A stretch of 18,569 bases of DNA from CAZVCJ01 sp964625745 (GTDB lineage Bacteria > Chloroflexota > Anaerolineae > VGOG01). Shown in pieces: positions 1 to 8,562 of this stretch; within the stretch, counting starts at the first letter, position 1; the number at the start of each line of letters is the position of its first letter. The notes under the pieces are model-generated. The model was not told where the DNA came from. It saw nothing but the letters and a program-made list of their open reading frames with translations, and searched no databases. The translations under genes and the position numbers were made by a program. Where the stretch lies: positions 1-18,569 of the forward strand of contig CAZVCJ010000077.1 of the NCBI GenBank assembly GCA_964625745.1. Direction: 5' to 3'.

Positions 1-54
1 CTCTCCGATGCCTCATTCAGCTTGCGGCGCCTGGCGACAGAGTGGCGGGAATAG
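1..54 (+). CDS. 3' end of an upstream gene (partial, unidentified)
   Basis: Frame 1 is open from the first base to a TAG at 52-54 and gives 17 residues ending ATEWRE. A clear intrinsic terminator lies about 60 bases further on, which fits a gene ending here. The fragment is too short to identify. Frame 2 is also open across this stretch, so the reading is tentative. Confidence 0.35.
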   Translation, partial: LSDASFSLRRLATEWRE

Positions 55-67
55 GGCCAATCTACCT

Positions 68-108
68 GATCACCTGGCCAACAAAAACATTGGACACTTG
101 TCCAATAC
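68..108 (+). repeat. Repeat element A, left copy (A1)
   Basis: This 41-base stretch matches 10957-10997 at 35 of 41 positions in the same orientation. Patchier similarity continues for about 40 more bases on both sides of the comparison. In this copy the extension holds a terminator. In the right copy the corresponding part holds the promoter of the hydrolase gene. With element B it brackets the DNA-processing module. Confidence 0.65.
90..105. promoter_or_regulatory. Perfect 7-bp inverted repeat, operator-like
   Basis: TTGGACA, two bases, then TGTCCAA form a perfect palindrome typical of a dimeric regulator site. It lies between the preceding gene and its terminator, inside repeat A1. The matching part of repeat A2 (TTGTACA CC AGGCCAA) is degenerate. 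No regulator gene is recognisable nearby, so function is unproven. Confidence 0.3.
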
Positions 109-112
109 AAGA

Positions 113-146
113 CTCCCCGGTTGGCCAATGCGCCGGGGAGTTTTTT
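113..146 (+). terminator. Rho-independent terminator of the upstream gene
   Basis: CTCCCCGG (113-120) pairs perfectly with CCGGGGAG (133-140) across a 12-base loop, and six T residues follow directly (141-146). The loop itself contains the palindrome TTGGCCAA (121-128). It probably ends transcription of the gene whose tail is at 1-54. Confidence 0.8.
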
Positions 147-238
147 GTGTATGCGCCCAGGCAAGTTAGCAGTGTTGCAAGAACGGACAAGACGTGGTAA
201 GATCATGACATCGGCTCGACTGAGCACCTCGGCTATGG

Positions 239-269
239 AGTCGTGTTTTCGGCGCGTGATTTGCAGAGG
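239..269 (+). repeat. Repeat element B, left copy (B1)
   Basis: The first 17 bases (239-255) are identical to 10861-10877, and 27 of 31 positions agree with 10861-10891, in the same orientation. The rest of 147-334 shows no convincing gene: the short open frame over 121-369 starts inside the terminator loop and has no ribosome binding site. A weak GGTGG/CCACC hairpin (270-287) follows this copy, where the right copy is followed by a strong terminator. Confidence 0.65.
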
Positions 270-334
270 GGTGGAGGGAAAGCCACCACCGCTTGATTCA
301 TCCCTTTCCTTATGCAAATTCAGGGTCTCCCCAA

Positions 335-363
335 TTGCGGTTTTATCCATCGTGATGTATAAT
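335..363 (+). promoter_or_regulatory. Sigma70-type promoter of the DNA-processing operon
   Basis: A perfect -10 box TATAAT (358-363) lies 17 bases after a partial -35 box TTGCGG (335-340). Transcription would begin near 370 and leave an untranslated leader of about 100 bases before the first gene at 472. The same layout, TTGCG plus a base then 17 bases then TATAAT preceded by TG, occurs before the hydrolase gene at 11018-11046. Confidence 0.65.
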
Positions 364-471
364 AGTTAGGGAACAGACATGTCGGCCAGTGGGATTTGGC
401 ATGGATTCGTAGCGCACAAGGCAATTGAGCCCTGAAAGAAGGCAACACCAACAAATCCACCTAGATGGACA

Positions 472-2028
472 ATGTCAGCAAGCAATACTTACAAAGTCTT
501 TTGGTGTCCTGAGTGCAACGTTCCCCTTCTTGCCCCAACTTGTAGTGTCTGCGGGGGGCGCGGTTTTTATTGCGCTGCTGATCTACGCCCTGTTTTTCCT
601 CTAGAGAGAAGATTTCTGGAAGGCCTATTGAACATTAAACTACCTCGAAATATCTACTACAGCTTGCGGAGGATCATATTCGAGGGCAGGCCGATTCTGA
701 GGTTCACTGTGCAGGCAGGCAAGATTCGAGCCACAATGGCTGACTTGCCAAGCAATGGCGTTTCAAACCTTTCGTGGGGTGAGACCAAGAGGCGACTGAT
801 AGCAGCAAATCAGGAGATTCTGTCAGACCTCGTCTCAGAGGCGCAAGGTTTCATCCAGAGAACATATGTAGAACATCATGACAGAGAGGTCTTCACCTCC
901 TTCTCAGGCGGCAAAGATAGCGTAGTTGTTGCTTGGTTAGTAACAGAAGCATTGGAAGGCTTTGGTGTCACCGTACCCCTGTTCTTCGCTGACACAACTA
1001 TCGAATTGCCCGATACTTATGCATATGTTGATAGAATGCGGCAGTATTTCGAAATCATTGTGGAGAAAACAGATAATGACTTCTATGAGTTATGTGATAT
1101 ACTTGACCCACCAAGCAGGATCATCAGGTGGTGCTGTTCCTTGTGCAAAGCGTATCCTCTCAACAAATTCCTTAACCGGCTCACCAATGACATACTGGCA
1201 TTTGACGGGATCAGACGTAGCGAGTCGAATAGCAGGCGGGATTATCCTAGGATATTTCAGAATCCGAAAGCAAAGCGACAACTGGCCGCACGGCCTATAC
1301 TTCATTGGCCAACATTGGCTGTCTGGCTGTACATCTTTGATAAGGGTATTCCCTACAATCCTGCATACTTAAAAGGATTCGGTAGGGTGGGATGCCTTCA
1401 CTGCCCATCGAATTCTAACTATGATGACCTTCTGGTGAAAACTTATTATCCAAGGCATTATGAAAAAATGGCTGCGCTCCTGTCAAAGTTCGCTGTAGAC
1501 AACGACAAAGGAGACCCTCAAGAGTTCATTGAGAAGGAATATTGGAAGAGAAGAAAGCCTGCCAGCAATGACAGAATCACAGTGCAGGTAACTGAGATAC
1601 GCCCTAATTCCTTCCTATACACATTCACCAAACCTATCCCTAGGGAAGTCACAGAGTTCCTCAAGATCATTGGGGATATTCGTATTGGGATTAACACTTT
1701 TAGAACCTGTACAACCAATCCGATGATGATTAGAGGTAACGTTGGTGGCTCTGAGTTGTTGGTCGATTTGCCAGAGAAGAGAACATACACTCGCCGAAAG
1801 CAAGTGGAGCGGCAGATTGAAAAGGCTCTGAATTGCATAGCTTGTGGAGGGTGCTTGGGCAAGTGCCCTAATGGGGCTCTCAGCATTTCCAGTTCACCGA
1901 CAGGGGCACGTCGCCTCGTAATTGATCAAAACAAGTGTAGTCATTGCCTAAAATGCAACACCCTTCGCAATTGCGTAGTGATGTCTCACAAATCTGGTAG
2001 GGTTCGTATTGGACAAGTGAGTCAGTGA
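472..2028 (+). CDS. PAPS-reductase/PP-loop family protein with zinc ribbon and ferredoxin domains
   Basis: The 518-residue protein begins with a zinc ribbon (C12, C15, C24, C27). A PP-loop ATP-pyrophosphatase/PAPS-reductase domain follows, with SFSGGKDS around 145-150 and FADTT around 172-176. W-CC-SLC (C221, C222, C225) and a later GCLHC (C308, C311) reproduce the CC...CxxC layout that binds a 4Fe-4S cluster in APS reductases and DndC-like enzymes. The C-terminus is a two-cluster ferredoxin (C455, C458, C461, C465 and C489, C492, C495, C501). This order resembles archaeal PAPS-reductase-family proteins rather than assimilatory CysH. Substrate is unknown; thiolation or redox chemistry on nucleic acid is an inference from its place at the head of a nuclease operon. 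ATG 472 is the only good start, because an in-frame stop lies at 433-435 with no start codon between, but its ribosome binding site is poor. Confidence 0.85.
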   Translation: MSASNTYKVFWCPECNVPLLAPTCSVCGGRGFYCAADLRPVFPLERRFLEGLLNIKLPRNIYYSLRRIIFEGRPILRFTVQAGKIRATMADLPSNGVSNLSWGETKRRLIAANQEILSDLVSEAQGFIQRTYVEHHDREVFTSFSGGKDSVVVAWLVTEALEGFGVTVPLFFADTTIELPDTYAYVDRMRQYFEIIVEKTDNDFYELCDILDPPSRIIRWCCSLCKAYPLNKFLNRLTNDILAFDGIRRSESNSRRDYPRIFQNPKAKRQLAARPILHWPTLAVWLYIFDKGIPYNPAYLKGFGRVGCLHCPSNSNYDDLLVKTYYPRHYEKMAALLSKFAVDNDKGDPQEFIEKEYWKRRKPASNDRITVQVTEIRPNSFLYTFTKPIPREVTEFLKIIGDIRIGINTFRTCTTNPMMIRGNVGGSELLVDLPEKRTYTRRKQVERQIEKALNCIACGGCLGKCPNGALSISSSPTGARRLVIDQNKCSHCLKCNTLRNCVVMSHKSGRVRIGQVSQ

Positions 2029-2058
2029 GCGTCCAGCTGACTGCACCGAAAGCGAGAA

Positions 2059-3204
2059 ATGCCCATGGAATATGTAGACACAGTATCAGAGGCCGTTGAC
2101 GATGAAACGCGAGAGAAGCTATTAAGCACCACGAGAAGAACCCCCGTGTCTGTCTTTGAGGGTTTCGTTGGAACCAATCTGCTAGCGCATTGGCATCCGC
2201 TGCCGAAGATTGATCAAAAAGGGAAGGAGTGTTTTGCTATAGATGGTTCTTCTGGGATCAGACGTCTAGCGGATGGTTCGCACCTTATTGTGGTGCGGGC
2301 ATTGCTGGTTGGGAAGCAAGGGATTGTGGACCGTGCGATGAGAGTATTTGTCGTCCCTGCGTATGAAGAGGGAGACTTTGTTCGAAGATATGCAGATATG
2401 AGCATGGAGAAACTGGAACAAGAGCTAGCTATCAGAAACATTGACAAATTCAAGGACAAAGTGCTGTACTTTGACGGTTCGCTCTACGGGAAGATTGTAC
2501 AGAGTGTTTGGTCTGTTTATTACTCGACCCGCTTTGAGGAGGACGAGGATGCTCCAGATGTGATATTTGCTGAAGAGATTCTCGAATTATTCGACAAGGC
2601 AAAACACAACATTACTCTGATCGGCATCTCAAAGACTTCGAGAGCCGCCATCTACAGTCACGTTTTTCTTAACGGTAATGCCCCCAGACAAAAACGAGCA
2701 AGCAGAAGAAAGATGACCGTGGCTGATATGAGCGCGATTTACCGATTCATCCGGACGGCGGGGTATACGACACCCGTTAGGCTTGGCAAATATGGGATAG
2801 ACGAAACAAGGTTTAGCGTGTCGGATCAATCGAGCGAGAGGGCTAAACAGCTTCTTCCCTATCTGAACGCGATAAAGAGGTTGCCCATGATGGTGACGTT
2901 CTTTCTACGTTATTCGCCAGACACCTTGCCAGTTAGAGTTGATGCTCCTTGCTGGCTCTGGGGCCTTGACCAAACCATAGGTGATCTGTACTGTGAACTG
3001 GATGTGCAGATTGATCTGGAAACCGTGCTGGGTCAGATTCTGTACAATTACGCAGACGATAGAATATACAACATCTTTCTATGGGCAGCCGATGAGGAAG
3101 TCCGATTAACGAGACAGAGGCTTGATCAGACTCTGGAGATCATTGGACAACAGTTGGGAATTTCACTGGAGCTTGACCGAAGCCAGCGTAGATTCTTCGG
3201 ATAA
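2059..3204 (+). CDS. nurA: NurA-family 5'-3' nuclease
   Basis: NurA is an RNase H-fold, manganese-dependent nuclease that works as a dimer on the HerA hexamer and resects DNA ends. The 381-residue protein shows the family motifs: AIDGSSG with D62, YFDGSLYG with D139, the IGISKTS segment with K192, and a late RVDAP with D295, all expected at the metal site. It lies 30 bases after the PP-loop gene and 21 bases before herA, the classic nurA-herA pairing. A second in-frame ATG at 2065 has better spacing from the weak GCGAG site at 2052-2056, so the true start could be two codons later. The family assignment is confident. Activity in this host is inferred. Confidence 0.85.
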   Translation: MPMEYVDTVSEAVDDETREKLLSTTRRTPVSVFEGFVGTNLLAHWHPLPKIDQKGKECFAIDGSSGIRRLADGSHLIVVRALLVGKQGIVDRAMRVFVVPAYEEGDFVRRYADMSMEKLEQELAIRNIDKFKDKVLYFDGSLYGKIVQSVWSVYYSTRFEEDEDAPDVIFAEEILELFDKAKHNITLIGISKTSRAAIYSHVFLNGNAPRQKRASRRKMTVADMSAIYRFIRTAGYTTPVRLGKYGIDETRFSVSDQSSERAKQLLPYLNAIKRLPMMVTFFLRYSPDTLPVRVDAPCWLWGLDQTIGDLYCELDVQIDLETVLGQILYNYADDRIYNIFLWAADEEVRLTRQRLDQTLEIIGQQLGISLELDRSQRRFFG

Positions 3205-3225
3205 CTTGCAAGCAAGGAGGTTACG

Positions 3226-4959
3226 ATGGAAGTGAAACAATTGGCCCTGCTCTTCGAGGAAGAAGAGGAAGAGTCTATTGGTGAAATCATCGGTGAGGTC
3301 ACGACGCAGGACATAGAATTCGTCACCGACAAGGATATAGCTCCAGCTCGTTTGGACTATGTCGTCATTCCAAACTACCACGAGCGAAAGGAAAAAGGAA
3401 CAGTCAAGGTTCCGGTGCTTGCACAGATAACAGAACTTCTCAGCGAATCCTCGATCTTGCAGAAGCCAATAGGCTTTGAAGCCGCACGCCGCATTCGAGA
3501 GCAATACAGCTTCCCCACTCGAATCTATGGACAAGCCAGAATATTGGGATATGTGGACCCGGATGATCACCGGAAGATCAGGGTTCCTCGTAGCACGGCT
3601 CTACCTGGGCAGCCGATTTACCACGCCTCTGATGACCAACTGAGGAACTTCTTTACCTTCGACCTGGGTGATTTGGGAGTGACTGTTGGCAGTCTGATCA
3701 ACCGTTCTGGCGTTCCAGTAGAGCTACATCCAAATCAGTTTCAGCGCCATCTGGCCATTATCGGTCAGACCGGGGCGGGGAAGTCGAATCTAACAGGTCT
3801 GATCATTGAGCAATTGCACAAACTGGGCGCAACTATACTCGTTTTCGATCCAAACAGCGATTACGTGAGAGCAAGATTCCTCTCCGACGGTCAGCCCAAT
3901 CCTCTGGCGGATTGGATCAACATCTTTCGAATGCCTGGCGCTTCATCAAGGTTCGATAAGGGTCAAATTGGCGATGTGGAGGAATTTGCTTTCAAGTATG
4001 CATCTCTATCAAATGACCATAAGGCATCTCTGATTGGAGTCAGTCGTCCCATGGTCAAAATCAGACAAGCCTTGAACTGTGCTTTTAACAGAGCTAGGGC
4101 TATCAACCCGAATTATCTTCCCGAGGATGTGTGGGCTACCTTGGAACAGATGGAAGCGGATGTGGAAGAGAAGCCGAAGAAACCTGACCTAAAGAACATC
4201 TCAGCAAAGAGTATAACCGATGCAAAGGTACGATATGAGCAACTGCTATCCCAGCAGATTTGGAAACCAACAGGCATAGATTTTGACGGCCTTCTGAAAC
4301 CGCAGGCGCTCTCAGTGGTTGATCTTGCCGGTGCCACCAAGAAGCAAATTGATGTCACCGTTTCGATAACGTTGAGGAATCTATGGTCGCTGGCTATGAG
4401 CGGAGACCTCAAATACCCTTTGTTCTTATTCCTTGAGGAAGCTCATAATCTGATTCCACGTTCACAGACAGGAGGAAAAGGGGCTACAAGCGATGGTGAA
4501 CTCAGTTCAGCTTATTGGATTAGAAGAATAGCGGCAGAAGGAAGAAAGTATGGGATTTACCTAGTCTTAGTGACTCAACGACCAAACAAGATCCACCAAG
4601 ATGCCCTGTCAATGTGCAACAGTCAAATCATAATGCGACTAACGAATACATCAGACCAGAATGCTGTTGCGGATGCATCAGAAGCATTGTCGAGAGAACT
4701 GCTCAACGATCTGCCCGGCCTCAATGTGGGCGAAGCCATAGTGCTTGGCCCTATTGTCCGCAGACCTGCGATTGTAAACATCACCCAGCGTGCAACTGCT
4801 GAAGGTGGAGCTGATCGAGACGTAATGGCCGACCTGGAGAGAGCGCGAAAGGCTGCCAAAGGAGTTCAAAGTCTGAAGCCTTCAAGTACGACTATGAAGA
4901 AAGCGGAGCCATCAAGCCCAATAAAGGTGGTGCGACCGACTCAAGGAGACAAGAAGTAG
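3226..4959 (+). CDS. herA: HerA-family DNA-translocating hexameric ATPase
   Basis: HerA is a FtsK/VirB4-like hexameric pump that drives NurA along DNA. In the 577-residue protein an N-terminal HAS-type beta-barrel region (about 15-115) precedes the RecA-like core. Walker A is GQTGAGKS (180-187). Walker B is LFLFLEEAH (399-407), where a Glu stands in the usual Asp position before the catalytic Glu, a variant common in bacterial relatives. RRIAAEGRKYG (about 433-443) and VTQRPNKI (about 449-456) match the arginine-finger/sensor region of the family. A charged helical insert (about 305-340) separates the two halves. The C-terminal 45 residues are Lys/Ala/Ser-rich and probably disordered. An excellent AAGGAGG at 3214-3220 fixes the start. 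Confidence 0.9.
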   Translation: MEVKQLALLFEEEEEESIGEIIGEVTTQDIEFVTDKDIAPARLDYVVIPNYHERKEKGTVKVPVLAQITELLSESSILQKPIGFEAARRIREQYSFPTRIYGQARILGYVDPDDHRKIRVPRSTALPGQPIYHASDDQLRNFFTFDLGDLGVTVGSLINRSGVPVELHPNQFQRHLAIIGQTGAGKSNLTGLIIEQLHKLGATILVFDPNSDYVRARFLSDGQPNPLADWINIFRMPGASSRFDKGQIGDVEEFAFKYASLSNDHKASLIGVSRPMVKIRQALNCAFNRARAINPNYLPEDVWATLEQMEADVEEKPKKPDLKNISAKSITDAKVRYEQLLSQQIWKPTGIDFDGLLKPQALSVVDLAGATKKQIDVTVSITLRNLWSLAMSGDLKYPLFLFLEEAHNLIPRSQTGGKGATSDGELSSAYWIRRIAAEGRKYGIYLVLVTQRPNKIHQDALSMCNSQIIMRLTNTSDQNAVADASEALSRELLNDLPGLNVGEAIVLGPIVRRPAIVNITQRATAEGGADRDVMADLERARKAAKGVQSLKPSSTTMKKAEPSSPIKVVRPTQGDKK

Positions 4960-4986
4960 GAGCAGAGAAGATCAAGGAGGAATGTG

Positions 4987-6105
4987 ATGAAGCTCGTCCA
5001 CATATCGGACACGCATATAGGCTTCTCTAACTACTACCGAAGAGATCCAGCCACAGGGCTCAATCAAAGAGAGGTAGATTTCAGGAACGCCTTCAAGCAA
5101 GCAGTTGACAAGATCGTTGAAGACATCCGACCCCACATCGTGTTGCATACCGGCGATGTTTTTCATGGGATCCGTCCAAGCAATCACAGCATTGTCTTCG
5201 CGATGGAGCAATTCAAGAGGATAACCGACGCGGGCATTCCTGTCGTCGTAATTGGCGGGAACCACTCTAGCCCCAGATCACGGGATGTTGGTCATGTACT
5301 CTCGCTGCTTCGGTTCATTCCGAATGTTCATGCTATCTATGACGAATACGAAGCGATACGCTTCCCGGATCTGAGCCTTGTGGTGCACGCCATTCCTCAC
5401 TCTGCGATAGCCAATGAGAGCTACCCTGAAATCAGCTTGCAAGAAAGCAAATACGAAGTCCTGATGATTCATGCCGCAGTACATGGAGTTAAGCTCTTCT
5501 CAATGAGAGATTTCAACGAGCAAGTAATACCGATTGGAAGTCTGACGGAGTACTTCGACTACATTGCCCTGGGGCACTATCATGAACATGCCCAGGTGAA
5601 GCCCAATGCCTACTACGCCGGCTCATTGGAAAGAGTCAACTTCAATGACTTAGGACAAGACAAGGGCTTTTGCGAAGTTGACTTGGATACTCAAGAGCTT
5701 AAGTTTCATCGTCTAAACATTAGACCGATGCTCGAACTCCCGCCGATTGACGCCACAAACATGACCGGCGAGGACTTGGCGTCGGCTGTTAAAGAACTGT
5801 TGACTGAACACGACATTGCCGACACAATTGTGCGGCTCAGGGTCGAGAACCTGTTGCCGGCGACATACCAAACGTTCAACAGGTCTGAGATTGACAGCTT
5901 GTTTGCTCCAGCACTGCACAAACAGATTGACTACTTGCAGGTTCAGGAAGAAGGGTCGCCAGATACCACTGAGACTGCCACCATCGAACACTTGTATCGC
6001 GAATTTACTGACTTTATGAGTCACTACGAGGGATCTCTAGATAGAGAGAGACTGACCAGGTTGGGGATTGGGTATCTACAAATTCAGGACGAAGGGGAGG
6101 AATAG
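4987..6105 (+). CDS. mre11: Mre11/SbcD-family DNA exonuclease/endonuclease subunit
   Basis: This is the metallophosphoesterase nuclease of the Mre11-Rad50 (SbcD-SbcC) complex, which opens and trims DNA ends and hairpins. Counting from the GTG at 4984, all phosphoesterase motifs are present: DTH (9-11), GD (57-58), GGNH (91-94), H163, and GHYHEH (197-202). The protein is 372 residues; the last 130 or so form the capping and Rad50-binding region. AAGGAGG at 4974-4980 is 6 bases from the ATG at 4987 and only 3 from the GTG at 4984, so ATG is preferred. The gene ends 4 bases before rad50, implying translational coupling and a 1:1 complex. The sequence around the motifs looks complete, so activity is expected. 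Confidence 0.9.
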   Translation: MKLVHISDTHIGFSNYYRRDPATGLNQREVDFRNAFKQAVDKIVEDIRPHIVLHTGDVFHGIRPSNHSIVFAMEQFKRITDAGIPVVVIGGNHSSPRSRDVGHVLSLLRFIPNVHAIYDEYEAIRFPDLSLVVHAIPHSAIANESYPEISLQESKYEVLMIHAAVHGVKLFSMRDFNEQVIPIGSLTEYFDYIALGHYHEHAQVKPNAYYAGSLERVNFNDLGQDKGFCEVDLDTQELKFHRLNIRPMLELPPIDATNMTGEDLASAVKELLTEHDIADTIVRLRVENLLPATYQTFNRSEIDSLFAPALHKQIDYLQVQEEGSPDTTETATIEHLYREFTDFMSHYEGSLDRERLTRLGIGYLQIQDEGEE

Positions 6106-6109
6106 TGCA

Positions 6110-8524
6110 ATGCGTCTGGTATCAATGCGTCTCAAGAACTTCAGGAAATTTGTGGATCAGTCGATTGAGGAGTTCCCCGACGGGCTTGTGGGCATAATTG
6201 GTGATAACGGGGCCGGGAAGTCATCTATTGTGGAGGCCATCGGCTGGGCAATCTATGGCGAGATTGGGGGCGCGAAGGACAAAGAGGGAATACGTAACCT
6301 GAACGGCGATCCAGAGGGAGAATGTCGGGTAGAGTTGTGTTTCGAGTTGGATGGTGATAACTACCATGTTGTACGTAGCATGGATGCCAAAAACAAAATC
6401 GTTGCATGGGTCGAAGTCAATGGCAAGGAGCACGTCAAGAAAGCAGACGAAAGAGCAACCGACGCCACGAAGTTCTTGACCCGTCAGCTAGGTATGGACA
6501 AGAAGACCTTCTTTGTGAGTTTTGTGGCAAGACAAGGCGAACTCAATGCTCTGGCTAGCGAAAGACCTGAGCAGCGAAAGAAGCTGCTGACCCGGATGCT
6601 TGGCGTTGATAGGCTAGACACAGGGATACGAAAACTCACTCAAGATACAACTCAGCAGAAGAGATTGGTTCAGGAACTAGAGCGGCTGTTGCCAAACCTT
6701 GACGCTCTTGAAGCGGAACGGGATGAACTGAAGGATGAGCTTGATGGTTTGGAAGAGCAGGAATCAGGGGAGCTAGGAAAACTCCGATCCTTGAAGGAGA
6801 AGCGAGAGAAGCTAGAAAAGACGCTCAATGAGCTAAAAGGGCAAAAGGAAGATTACGAGAACTTGCAGCGACGTAAGGCAAAGGAAGAAGGCCAACAAGG
6901 AGTCTTGCTCACCCAATTGCAGCAACGAGAAGACAGGCTACTTGAATTGCAAGGGAAAGTGCGGGAGCTTTCAGAACTAGCGGAGAAAGTTGCTGAATAC
7001 GATGAACTTCTGGAAGAGAATGAGCATTTGCAGCAGTTACAATCGAGGCAAGCACTCAAGGATCAACTGAGACATTCGAAGGACAAGTTGCAGAGTCTTC
7101 GTACGACTATCTTGGCCTTAGAAAGCTATCTGGCTGACCACGAGGACGTTCCGCGACAGTTAGAGCAGAAGGAAAAGCAAATCTCCGATCTAGATCGGGA
7201 GATCAGAACAACGGAAAGCAATATTACTGAGAAAAATACTATCCTGAGAACCACAGAGAAAGAGCGAACCGATCTGGAAACCCAAAGAGATGAGATCGTC
7301 GCCCTCGGAAAGTATAGTCCTTGTCCAAAATGCACCCGGCCACTGGGCGAGGACTACAAACGAGTTGTCGGGGACTGCAATGGGGAAATCGAAGATAAAC
7401 TGAGCACTGAGGAGCGATTGAGATTAGGATTGCATCAGCTTCAGTCCTCCCTAGAACACTATTCTTCAAGCAAGCTTGGCTTGCAATCCGAGATAGACAA
7501 CTTGGAAGAACTCCAGGTGACTGTGAATGGCAAGAAGAAAGAACTTCAGATTAGACAGCAGGAAGAAAAAGAGTTATCCCATCAGGTTGAATCATTAGAT
7601 GTGGAAGTTGGAGCAGAGTTGCACGTTGAATACAACCCGAAACGCCATAATTGGGTTCAGGGTCGTTTGGCAATGCTTAAACCTGCACATGATAGAGCTT
7701 CCATTCTAAAAACGGAGGTCAGCGAAATTGATCAGGTAGTAGCGGCCATCAAGAGACTCGAACGGGATCTGGAGGAGGTCAAGCAGAGGATTTTAGGCAT
7801 TGGCCAGGAAGTCTCCGCACTGGGTTTCTCTCCGACGCACTATGTGGAGTTTGAGGGGAAATACGATCACGCTGTGCAAGATGCGCATGACCAGGAACTC
7901 GCACTGGAGAGACTACGAGGCGAGCAGGGGAAGCTGAGGATAAGAATCCAAGGTAAAGAAGAGGCGATCCAGAAAGGCAAAAAGGACCGTGAGGTGTACA
8001 GGGAACAGCATACACAGTATCAGTACATGAATGAATTGGGGAGACTCTTTCGAGACTTGAGGGCTAACTTGGTAGACAGAATAAAGCCAACCCTGTCAAC
8101 TAATATGAGCCGGTTGGTTGGGGAACTCAGTGACGGAAAATATACAGTCGCTGAGCTGGACGATCAGTACCAGGTCCAAGTGCAGGATGGGGGGCAACTG
8201 TTCCCTATCGAGCGTTTCTCCGGAGGCGAGCAAGACCTGATAAACCTGTGCCTGCGACTTTCCATTTCGATGCTTCTGACAGACAGCTCCGGGCCAGGCC
8301 CTGGTTTCATCGTTCTTGATGAAATCTTCGGGAGCCAGGACCAAAAGAGACGTGACAGGGTGATGGAGACGATCAGTAAATTGAGGGCGTTGTACAAGCA
8401 AATCATCCTGATCACCCATGTGGACAATGTCAAAGATATGATTCCCAATGCGATTGAAGTGGTTGAGCACGAGGATGACAGAAACAGCACAATAACGCTG
8501 GACTACCAGCTCATGTCGCCCTGA
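6110..8524 (+). CDS. rad50: Rad50/SbcC-family SMC-like ATPase
   Basis: Rad50 clamps DNA and gates Mre11 through ATP-driven head closure. Numbered from the ATG at 6110 (804 residues), Walker A is GDNGAGKSS (31-39), followed by the Q-loop region FVARQGEL. Long heptad-type coiled coils rich in Glu, Lys, Leu and Gln flank the zinc hook C405-P-K-C408, which dimerises two Rad50 arms. The ABC signature FSGGEQ includes S704, and Walker B with the catalytic pair D737-E738 lies in IVLDEIFGSQD. The frame is open upstream to 6068, but GGGGAGG at 6094-6100 and the 4-base gap after mre11 favour 6110. The protein is near the size of archaeal Rad50 and shorter than Escherichia coli SbcC. Confidence 0.9.
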   Translation: MRLVSMRLKNFRKFVDQSIEEFPDGLVGIIGDNGAGKSSIVEAIGWAIYGEIGGAKDKEGIRNLNGDPEGECRVELCFELDGDNYHVVRSMDAKNKIVAWVEVNGKEHVKKADERATDATKFLTRQLGMDKKTFFVSFVARQGELNALASERPEQRKKLLTRMLGVDRLDTGIRKLTQDTTQQKRLVQELERLLPNLDALEAERDELKDELDGLEEQESGELGKLRSLKEKREKLEKTLNELKGQKEDYENLQRRKAKEEGQQGVLLTQLQQREDRLLELQGKVRELSELAEKVAEYDELLEENEHLQQLQSRQALKDQLRHSKDKLQSLRTTILALESYLADHEDVPRQLEQKEKQISDLDREIRTTESNITEKNTILRTTEKERTDLETQRDEIVALGKYSPCPKCTRPLGEDYKRVVGDCNGEIEDKLSTEERLRLGLHQLQSSLEHYSSSKLGLQSEIDNLEELQVTVNGKKKELQIRQQEEKELSHQVESLDVEVGAELHVEYNPKRHNWVQGRLAMLKPAHDRASILKTEVSEIDQVVAAIKRLERDLEEVKQRILGIGQEVSALGFSPTHYVEFEGKYDHAVQDAHDQELALERLRGEQGKLRIRIQGKEEAIQKGKKDREVYREQHTQYQYMNELGRLFRDLRANLVDRIKPTLSTNMSRLVGELSDGKYTVAELDDQYQVQVQDGGQLFPIERFSGGEQDLINLCLRLSISMLLTDSSGPGPGFIVLDEIFGSQDQKRRDRVMETISKLRALYKQIILITHVDNVKDMIPNAIEVVEHEDDRNSTITLDYQLMSP

Positions 8525-8562
8525 GACCTCGCAACGCAGAACCAAATACAGAGGAGAATGCA

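Noticed and set aside
121..369. 82-codon open frame before the operon
   Set aside because: It starts inside the loop of a terminator, has no ribosome binding site, crosses repeat B1 and the operon promoter, and its peptide resembles nothing.
1518..1886. Antisense open frame inside the PP-loop gene
   Set aside because: It is a shadow of a strongly supported gene, with no start signal and no recognisable motif.
472..8524. Calling the module a dnd phosphorothioation system
   Set aside because: No DndB, DndE or cysteine desulfurase is present, the first protein has zinc-ribbon and ferredoxin domains unlike DndC, and the SMC protein is a clear Rad50 with zinc hook paired with Mre11. Only the functional analogy is kept.
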